64,000 nucleotides of DNA from Saprospiraceae bacterium (GTDB lineage Bacteria; Bacteroidota; Bacteroidia; Chitinophagales; Saprospiraceae): the NCBI GenBank assembly GCA_016709995.1, contig JADJLQ010000002.1, positions 1,054,001-1,118,000 of the forward strand. The letters run 5' to 3'. This document shows positions 56,696 to 64,000 of the stretch, piece after piece; the first letter of the stretch is position 1; the number at the start of each line of letters is the position of its first letter. The translations under genes were made by a program, and so were the position numbers. The notes under the pieces were generated by a model that was not told the origin of the DNA, did not search any database, and worked only from the letters and a program-made list of their open reading frames with translations.

Positions 56696-57955
56696 CTAAT
56701 CGTTTTGTTTTATTTCTAATATTTTCATCAACTCTGCCTGCATCTGTAATCCTTTCTGTAACTGGTCGAAATAGTCTATCTGTGTCATGTTTAGTGCTTC
56801 CCAGGCATCAAAAAGCTGAAACAAATCTTCGGTATTCTGTTCGTAACCCAACTGCATAGTTTGAAAATTTCTTCTCAAAGCCGGAATGATCTGCTCCTCA
56901 TACAATTTCATTTGATTCTTTTTCAACTCCAACTCAACCAGAGAGGATCGTGCAAACCCTTCAACTTCGTTGATATACACCTGCTGTTGATTTTCTAAAG
57001 CTTCATTTTCCAATAGGAGGCTTGACGCATTTGCTTCATTCATCAAAGTCGATTTGCCGAGCAAAGGCAACCTCATCATGCCCATTAATGAAAATTGCAT
57101 AGGACGGCCAGTCCACCTGGTCATATGGTCATATTTAATTCCAAACTCCGGTTTTAGTTTAGCTAATTCGGCTGACCGGGCCAGGTTATTTACTTGGATA
57201 GCCCTGTCGATCACCTTGATTTCGCTTTTTCGATTCATTAAAGAGTTTGAATCAAACATCGACTGATCAAAGTCGAACCAAACAATGTTGGTGTCTATCA
57301 AAAAATCTTCATCCCGCGATCTATTCATAACGGTATTGATAGCAATTTTCTTTTCAGCAATTTCATTCTTCAGCACGAGCATCATATTCTCCACGTTGGC
57401 CAGTGCTGCCTGAGATTTATAATAAGCACTTATTTTTCCAAGCCCATTTTTATAGCGTATCTCCGCACTTTGCATCATAAACTGAAGAAGTCTTTTGTTT
57501 TCTTCAAGAACCTTCCATTTTTTTCCTATAACTATCCACTCGTAAAGATTTTTCCTGGCTATATATATAAGATCGTTGACCACTACCTCTTTTTTTTGAT
57601 GCGCTATGGAAGATTTTGCTCGCATATAATCATACTCAGAATGCTGTTTTTTTCGATTAGGAAGCATCTGCTGAGCCGAAATCATAAACATCCCGCGACC
57701 AGGAGTTCCATTCTGATCTAACCATTGAGCTGGATTATAGGGTAATAGAAATACCCCTACACCAAGGTCTGTCGGCATCCAACTATAGGCTCCTTTTGCT
57801 GCCTCATTCAACGAGTTGGCTTCTGCATCCAACATTTTTAGGGCGGGATGATTGGTTTCTATTGCTGATTGAATTTCCTTCATGGTGAGCATGTTTTGAG
57901 TTTTTGCTTGCCATGTGATTAGTAGAAATGCAATAATTATTTGTATTCGTTTCAT
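56696..57955 (-). CDS. cusC: CusC-like TolC family outer membrane channel
   Basis: 419 residues with a signal peptide (LLITWQAKTQN). Long helical hairpins typical of TolC are visible (YYKSQAALANVENMMLVLKN, KKNQMKLYEEQIIPALRRNF, DLFQLFDAWEALNMTQIDYF). It lies between cusA and cusB, consistent with the outer membrane exit of the metal pump. It is 19 nt downstream of cusA. Confidence 0.9.
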   Translation of the reverse strand: MKRIQIIIAFLLITWQAKTQNMLTMKEIQSAIETNHPALKMLDAEANSLNEAAKGAYSWMPTDLGVGVFLLPYNPAQWLDQNGTPGRGMFMISAQQMLPNRKKQHSEYDYMRAKSSIAHQKKEVVVNDLIYIARKNLYEWIVIGKKWKVLEENKRLLQFMMQSAEIRYKNGLGKISAYYKSQAALANVENMMLVLKNEIAEKKIAINTVMNRSRDEDFLIDTNIVWFDFDQSMFDSNSLMNRKSEIKVIDRAIQVNNLARSAELAKLKPEFGIKYDHMTRWTGRPMQFSLMGMMRLPLLGKSTLMNEANASSLLLENEALENQQQVYINEVEGFARSSLVELELKKNQMKLYEEQIIPALRRNFQTMQLGYEQNTEDLFQLFDAWEALNMTQIDYFDQLQKGLQMQAELMKILEIKQND

Positions 57956-57974
57956 GCTATTTCTTTTTTATTGC

Positions 57975-60900
57975 TTAGTGTTTTGTTTCCATTACTTCAA
58001 TTTTCCCATGTTTTCTCAATTCATATTCCTTGGCCATTAAAAAGATCAGTGGGGTGACCAATAGAATATGGGTTGCAGAAGTCAATACGCCGCCAACCAT
58101 AGGCAGTACAATGGGTTTCATCACATCACTTCCCACACCGTGGCTCCATAAAATTGGGATCAAGGCAAACAGAGATACACTTACCGTCATCAATTTAGGC
58201 CTCAATCTTTTTGCTGCGCCTGCAATGACATATTCCTTCAATTCTGTTTTGGAAATGGTTTCTCTTGAATTTCCATTTTTTCTACGAGTTGCTGCATGGC
58301 ATCATTGAGATAAATCACCATGACAATACCTGTTTCCACGGCTAACCCAAATAAAGCAATAAATCCTACTGCAACGGCAACCGATAAGTTGACCCCCCAG
58401 AAATAAATCATGAAAGCCCCTCCAATCAGTGCAAAAGGAATAGAGATCAAACTCAAAAAGGCCTCTCTGGCATTCCTGAATGCAAAATACATGGACAAGA
58501 AAATGATTATTAGGACAATAGGTAAAATCATTTTTAATGTCCTCTCACTACGGATCAGGCTTTCATATTGACCACTCCATTCTAAAAAGTAACCCTTTGG
58601 TAGTTTGGTAATCATTTTATTCAGTTTTTCTTTGGCTTCATTTACCGTACCGCCTAAATCCCTTTCCCGGACATTAAACAATACGGTTCCTCTCAGCATG
58701 GCATTTTCAGAATTGATCATGGGCGGGCCTTCTGTTATTTTGACATCAGCTACCGCTTCCAATGGCACAGGGCCGAATTTCATGGTTTGCACCTGTAAGT
58801 GTTTTATAGATTCAAGGTTATTTCTGAAATCTTGCCCAAATCTTGCATTTACGGAGAACCGCTGCCTTCCTTCCACGGTAGTGGTAAGCCGCATACCACC
58901 CAATGCAATTTCGACTACGCTATTCACATCATCTACGGTCAAATCATACCGACCTATTTCATCCCGTTTTACAATTATATCAATATACTTGCCTCCTGTA
59001 ATTGGTTCTACATACAGATCTTTTACCCCGTCTATACCTTCCAATTCTTTCTTCACTTTTTCAGCGAAAGCATAAATGGTGTCTAGATTTTGTCCATACA
59101 CTTTGACACCAACATCAGTACGGATTCCGGTGGAAAGCATATTGATACGGTTGATGATGGGCTGTGTCCATCCATTCGTAACACCGGGTATCTGCAATTT
59201 TGCATTGAGTTCATTAATAATATCGTTCTTATTCATTCCCTTTCTCCATTCAGACTGAGGTTTTAATAAAACGATTGTTTCAATCATGCTGATCGGAGAA
59301 TTATCCGTAGCAGTATTGGCTCTGCCTGCCTTGCCCAATACATTTTTTACTTCAGGTACAGATTTAATGAGTTTATCCTGCACCTGTAAAATCCGTTTTG
59401 CTTCACTGTTTGAAACATCAGGAAGCGTAACGGGCATAAATAATATAGAACCTTCATCCAACGGTGGCATAAACTCCTTACCTAAACTCAGCAGCATGGG
59501 AAGGCTTATAGCCAATAAAACAATGTTTATGGCGAGGGTTGTTTTACGCCATTTTATACAGGTGCGAATTAAGGGTTCGTATATTTTTTCCAATATACGA
59601 TTTACAGGGTTTTGGGTTTCCGGCCTGAAACGACCTTTCATAAAAAAGGATATCAGCACAGGGGCTAATGTAATCACCAGCAATGCATCCACTATCATGA
59701 TGAAAGATTTGGTGTATGCCAACGGGTGAAACAATTTTCCTTCCTGCCCGGTCAATAGAAAGACTGGCAGAAAAGAGGTGATGATAATAATGGTTGAAAA
59801 GAAGACACCTCTTGACACCTGTTTGCAGGCTCTTTCGATCAATTGCATCCGTTTCGGTTCAGGAATAATGTAGTAATTCTTTTCGCTTTTTAATTTTTTA
59901 AATAATCTTTTCATAGCTTACGATTTAGGGTTTCGGGCGTTTTGCCAGTCTGATAAATGCCGGTACGCGTTCTCACTCATAATAATTCCGTTATCTACAA
60001 TGACGCCGATGGCCAATGCAATGCCAGTAAGTGACATGATGTTGGATGAAATGCCAAACATATTCAACAGTATAAAACTGATGGCAACGGTAATGGGAAT
60101 CTGAATGATAATGCTTAAAGCACTTCGCCAGTGAAACAAAAAAATGATAACGATTAGGGCCACAACCGCCATTTCTTCAAGCAATTTTACTTTGATATTT
60201 TCAATAGCTGCTTCAATCAGTTCGCTGCGGTCATAAGCTGTTTTAAAGGTTACTCCTTCGGGCAGTCCTTTTTGCACATCGATCATTTTTTCTTTTACCG
60301 CTTTGATAACCTTATCAGCATTTTCGCCGTAGCGCATGACCACAATACCACCTACTACTTCGCCTTCGCCGTTTTCATCAAATATGCCCAAGCGTAAATC
60401 GCCACCCATCTGGACGGTGCCAATATCTTTCACCCTTACCGGAATACCATTATTATTGCTGACCGCAATACTTTCTATATCGTCCTTATTTTTTATGTAA
60501 CCCAGTCCCCGGATGATATAGGCCATGTCGCTCATTTCAAATTTTCTGCCCCCTACATCATTGTTACTGGCTTTTACTTTGTTCATTACATCCATCAGGC
60601 TTACCTTATAGAACTGTAACTTTACCGGATCAAGTACCAATTGATATTGTTTTTCGAATCCTCCAAAGGATGCTACTTCTGAAACGCCGGGTACCGTTTG
60701 TATGGCAAGTTTGATATACCAATCCTGCAAGGCTCTTTGCTCTCCGAGGTCAAGATTTTTTGTATCCAGGGTGTACCAAAACACATGGCCAACTCCGGTT
60801 CCATCAGGTCCAATTGCCGGTGTGATCCCGTTGGGCAATAATCGTTGTGCATAATTTAGCCTTTCCAATACCCTGGTCCTGGCCCAATACACATCTACAT

Positions 60901-61198
60901 CATCTTCAAAAATGACATACACAAAACTCATCCCAAACATAGAAGTCCCCCTGATATTTTTTACTTTGGGAATACCCTGCAGGTTGCTCACCAAAGGATA
61001 GGTGACCTGATCCTCCATGATTTGTGGTCCACGCCCCATCCATTCTGTAAAGACAATGACCTGGTTTTCGCTGAGATCGGGAATGGCATCAATAGGGTTC
61101 CTCTCCATGTTGACTATGCCCCATACAAATAGACCGGTGGCTAACAGTAAAACGATGAACCTGTTTTTTAATGACCAGGATATAATATTTGATATCAT
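57975..61198 (-). pseudogene. cusA: CusA/CzcA heavy-metal RND transporter, interrupted twice
   Basis: A full-length frame of about 1075 codons is interrupted by an in-frame TAA at codon 427 (59920-59918, after NARNPKS) and by a frameshift near 58244 in a 4-A run. One extra A there restores KPFPKTELKEYVIAGAAKRL. Family motifs are intact in the pieces: NRFIVLLLATGLFVWGIVNM, PDLSENQVIVFTEWMGR, IALAIGVIVDNGIIMSENAY and the second-half ALFGLAVETGIVMVIYLND. An ATG two codons after the TAA (59914) could restart translation in the cytosolic loop. Exports Cu or Ag by proton antiport in the CusABC complex. Either sequencing error or a damaged gene. Confidence 0.92.
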
Positions 61199-61375
61199 AG
61201 CTATTTATATTTTGGAAGATGATTGGCCTCATTTTTTTTATTTGGCCTCGAAGAAGGCAAGCAGAACAACTTCGATTAGAAAATTCTGAGTACTTTAATA
61301 GGCTGAGATCCCAGATAAAATCCATCATGGCATCATGAGACTGTGCCCCATGGAATGACTCATGAAAAGGGGAGG

Positions 61376-61777
61376 CTATAAACGAAAAACCTGGTTAAGC
61401 ACACAGGTCAGTATACCGGAAACACCCCGAGGTGGGGGATGATGTATCAACTGAAGTGCCTTAGAAGAAGTGGCCAGTAAAGGAAGAGATTGGTCATGAA
61501 AAACCAGAAGGTCAATAATATTAGTATGGACAGGGTCTGATCCTGATTCATTAAAATGCTGATCGGTATGGTTCTGGATGAATGTGAATTCATCTTTACA
61601 ACAGCCATTGTCTTGTCCATGACCCTTATCCATGCCACAGAAACTACAAATAGCAGAAGTCACTCGTCCAAATCCCCAATCTGCCAATTCTCCCATACAG
61701 TAGTGCATATGTACCATGACACCAGAGGTAGAGGTGAGATAAATGAAAGTCAATATTACGATTCCAAATTTTTTCAT
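61376..61777 (-). CDS. HYC_CC_PP family small secreted protein
   Basis: 133 residues with a signal peptide (MKKFGIVILTFIYLTSTSGV). It has the three hallmarks that name the family: HYC (VHMHYCMGELAD), a Cys pair (DNGCCKDE) and PP near the C-terminus (HHPPPRGV), plus CSFCGMDKGHG. Abundant Cys, His and Met suggest metal binding. In Bacteroidota it is commonly beside Cus-type pumps, as here, upstream of cusA on the same strand. Function is not established. Confidence 0.88.
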   Translation of the reverse strand: MKKFGIVILTFIYLTSTSGVMVHMHYCMGELADWGFGRVTSAICSFCGMDKGHGQDNGCCKDEFTFIQNHTDQHFNESGSDPVHTNIIDLLVFHDQSLPLLATSSKALQLIHHPPPRGVSGILTCVLNQVFRL

Positions 61778-62144
61778 TTGTAGGGCAATGCAAAAATAGA
61801 GGTATTTTAATCCTGTATTTTATTTAAAATCAATCAAATAGGATCAAATTAGTGAAACTCTTAGGTTTTTTCACTCTTTTAGTCTTACTTATTTTGGATT
61901 GTAACCAGGTAAAATCAGTCTGCTTAGGCTTGAACAAATCTAATTTCACTGCGATGCGGTCAAGTGTCAGGATTCAATATTTTTATCCACTGCGGAATAA
62001 GCTTTAGTGGCTGGGTCATCGCGATGTAAGGGCATAGTGATTCTACAAAATGGAAAAAGGTAGAAAAGTCGATATATACTCAACCATTTCTTGATATCAA
62101 TGTTTTAAAAACTGATATCAAGATTTTCTCTAAACTAATGCCTG
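61778..62144. other. Intergenic region, 367 nt
   Basis: A GTG-started frame at 61852-62007 (51 codons, MKLLGFFTLLVLLILDCNQV onward) looks like a lipoprotein signal followed by an unremarkable tail; it could be a small lipoprotein or remnant. The rest should hold divergent promoters of the HYC_CC_PP and bestrophin genes. Nothing else is supported. Confidence 0.4.
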
Positions 62145-63136
62145 ATGTATATCAATAAAAATTATGGATTTTGGATGACATTTAATTGGTCGAGAAAGCC
62201 ATTTATATTAGGGGCTATTTATGCCGCCGCCGTCACTTTAATTGATTATTTTATGGACTGGGACCTTATCATCCCATGGCAACCTGTCAGCATAATAGGG
62301 ATTGCAGTTGCTTTCTACCTGGGATTTAAAAATAATAGCTCTTATGACAGGACTTGGGAGGCACGGAAGATCTGGGGCTCGATAGTCAATAGCAGCCGTA
62401 CTTTTGGCAGTGCAATAATCTCCTTTGTGAGATCGAGAGATGGGGATAAAGCGAGTACAATACATCGGGAATTATATACAGACACCTGGCATGGTTGACT
62501 GCACTTCGATATCAGTTGAGATTAAGCAGAAAATGGGAACATACTGAAAACCGGATCAAAGGACTTTATTCTCCTACTATTTGTGAGGAATATTATGATC
62601 AAATGGACCAGGAGCTGATGAATTTCATTCCTGAAAAAGAGTTTGAAGCATACAAACTCAAATCTAATATCTCCACTCAAATATTATTGACACAAAGCAA
62701 ACGATTGCAGGAGCTTAAAAATAAAGGGTACATCGAAGATTTCAGGCATATGGAATTATATCGACTGATTCAATCTTTTATGAAGATCAGGGAAAAGTGA
62801 ACGTATAAAAAACTTCCCATTTCCCCGGCAGTATGCTTCCGTCGCATTGTGGATGACCTGGGTATTTGCAGCGCTTATACCCTTTGGAATGATACAAGCA
62901 TTTAAAGACATGGGAGATAGTATGCTGTGGCTAAATATTCTATTTTCTGCCTTGATTATATGGGTCTTTTTTTTGATGGAAAAATCGGGGATTACTCAGA
63001 AAATCCCTTTGAAGGCACTTATAATGATGTGCCCATCACCAGTATCTCCAGGACCATAGAGATCGACCTGAGAGAAATGCTGGGGGATACAAATATTCCT
63101 GAGCCAGTGGCAGCTCAAAATGATTTTTTGATGTAA
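62145..63136 (+). pseudogene. Bestrophin-family channel gene, broken by four single-base deletions
   Basis: Four frame pieces read together as one bestrophin: MYINKNYGFWMTFNWSRKP, IALPW-type helix region and the hallmark FYLGFKNNSSYDRTWEARKI; IYRHLAWLTALRYQLRLSRK; FYEDQGK; SERIKNFPFPRQYASVALW; and EKIGDYSENPFEGTYNDVPI. Missing bases are near 62474, in a T run at 62776-62779, an A run at 62793-62796 and an A run at 62980-62984. Adding four bases makes 996 nt, exactly 332 codons, the usual length. Such proteins are anion or cation channels of the inner membrane. The adjacent carbonic anhydrase could supply bicarbonate; that link is inference. Confidence 0.88.
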
Positions 63137-63170
63137 TGTTATATCTTGGTTCGATAAAGAATAGATCCAT

Positions 63171-63809
63171 ATGATTACTTACGAAGAAGTGTTCGAAAAT
63201 AATAAACGATTTATCGAAGAGAAGAAGCGGAATGATAAAGAGTTTTTTAGTCAATTATCACTTGGCCAAAATCCCGATTTTCTATACATAGGCTGCAGTG
63301 ATAGCAGGGTGACTGCGGAGGAAATGACAGGTGTCAAGCCTGGCCAGATGTTTGTCCACCGCAATATAGCCAACCTGGTGAGCAATAATGATCTCAGTGC
63401 ACTCAGTGTGATAGAATATGCCGTAGACTATCTCCAGGTCAAACATATCGTAGTTTGTGGTCATTATTATTGTGGTGGAGTCAAGGCTGCTATGCAGTCT
63501 AAAGACCTTGGGCTGCTCAATCCCTGGCTCAGAAATATCAGGGATGTCTATCGCCTTCACCAGTCAGAACTTGAGGCCATTACTGATGAAGAAACAAGAT
63601 ATAAAAGACTTGTTGAAATCAATGTCGAAGAGCAATGTTTTAATGTTATCAAAACTGCAGTAGTGCAAAAACACTACCTTGCTCAAGGCAGTCCTACTGT
63701 GCATGGCTGGGTATTTGATGTGCATTCAGGTCGCCTGATAGATCTCCAGATCGATTTTGTGGAGAAACTAAAGATGATCCGACGAATTTATGATCTCGGC
63801 GTGTCCTAG
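63171..63809 (+). CDS. Beta-class carbonic anhydrase
   Basis: 212 residues. Zinc ligands are Cys42 (GCSDSR), His98 and Cys101 (VVCGHYYCGG), and the catalytic Asp44/Arg46 dyad is present. FVHRNIANLV and SALSVIEYAVDYLQVKHI are typical. It interconverts CO2 and bicarbonate in the cytosol. It follows a bestrophin-like gene by 34 nt, suggesting co-transcription. Confidence 0.95.
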   Translation: MITYEEVFENNKRFIEEKKRNDKEFFSQLSLGQNPDFLYIGCSDSRVTAEEMTGVKPGQMFVHRNIANLVSNNDLSALSVIEYAVDYLQVKHIVVCGHYYCGGVKAAMQSKDLGLLNPWLRNIRDVYRLHQSELEAITDEETRYKRLVEINVEEQCFNVIKTAVVQKHYLAQGSPTVHGWVFDVHSGRLIDLQIDFVEKLKMIRRIYDLGVS

Positions 63810-63828
63810 GGAATGGGCTATTTCGGGA

Positions 63829-64000
63829 TCACTGTTTTTTTACCGGGATAGAATCTTTTTTCATCTGCACACTATCATTTACCATCGGTTTTAAATCATT
63901 TGGATTGATAAGTTTTACGGATTCTTTAGACTCATTGATGAGTTTGTCTTCAGTGCCGGGTTTGTTATTTGTATCGGATGGCTGTCCTTGTAGTCTTTGA
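63829..64000 (-). CDS. C-terminal tail of a gene continuing beyond the right edge
   Basis: A minus-strand frame open to the window edge ends in TGA at 63829 and reads about QRLQGQPSDTNNKPGTEDKL and ESVKLINPNDLKPMVNDSVQ. It is polar, Lys/Asp-rich and probably a disordered tail. Too little is present to assign a family. It is convergent with the carbonic anhydrase gene. Confidence 0.5.
   Translation of the reverse strand, partial: QRLQGQPSDTNNKPGTEDKLINESKESVKLINPNDLKPMVNDSVQMKKDSIPVKKQ

Noticed and set aside
29666..61198. Stop codon reassignment or selenocysteine/pyrrolysine recoding to explain in-frame TAG and TAA
   Set aside because: The stops differ (TAG, TAA, TAA) and replace different residue types, other genes here end normally with TAA, TAG and TGA, and no recoding element is visible.

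Overview
The window looks like chromosome from a Bacteroidota bacterium, most plausibly Saprospiraceae or a close relative. The reasons are a SusC-type TonB-linked receptor, TonB proteins with the FPGCE signature, a secreted metalloprotease with a T9SS-style C-terminal domain, DUF5916 and HYC_CC_PP family proteins, AT-rich starts without clear Shine-Dalgarno sites, TAnnTTTG-like promoter boxes and a moderately AT-rich composition. The family placement is inference.

Layout. 1-3089: a SusC receptor truncated by the window edge. 3280-10316: a minus-strand operon of a propeller/TPR/transglutaminase protein, a FecR-TPR protein and a CHASE2 adenylate cyclase. 10517-12473: a TPR protein, then an unusual array in which tRNA-Phe is followed by two GIY-YIG nuclease copies, each ending in a copy of the tRNA 3' half plus its terminator. 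12818-25223: mostly housekeeping genes (agmatine deiminase and N-carbamoylputrescine amidase, IMP dehydrogenase, citrate synthase, glycine cleavage H, two TonB proteins, a GH3/beta-lactamase fusion). 25462-35966: an ECF sigma factor with a membrane-anchored partner, alanine dehydrogenase, a permease, a DUF5916 protein and a TIM-barrel protein. 36033-36621: a HipB antitoxin beside a HipA remnant. 36823-43918: a TetR-regulated efflux operon (TolC, lipoprotein adaptor, two ATPases, two ABC-2 permeases). 43953-49111: a secreted M43 protease, an esterase-like hydrolase and release factor 3. 49180-61777: a copper/silver resistance island (CPH-type P-ATPase, HMA protein, Met-rich lipoprotein, two CusB-like adaptors, CusC, CusA, HYC_CC_PP protein). 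62145-63809: bestrophin and beta-carbonic anhydrase.

The copper genes form a coherent export system. The P-type ATPase would clear the cytoplasm. The CusABC-like pump with two metal-binding adaptors would clear the periplasm. The HMA protein and a lipoprotein with 38 Met in 148 residues would act as metal carriers.

Several genes are interrupted by single-base events: bestrophin (four 1-nt deletions), prfC (one insertion and one deletion, both in A runs), cusA (one in-frame TAA and one A-run deletion), a methyltransferase (in-frame TAG), the first efflux ATPase (in-frame TAA) and the first GIY-YIG copy. Most of the indels lie in homopolymers, so uncorrected long-read errors are a serious alternative to real gene decay.

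The most unusual item is the tRNA-Phe/GIY-YIG array at 11501-12473. It looks like a minimal nuclease-only element that carries, and appears to have duplicated through, the 3' half of a tRNA gene.
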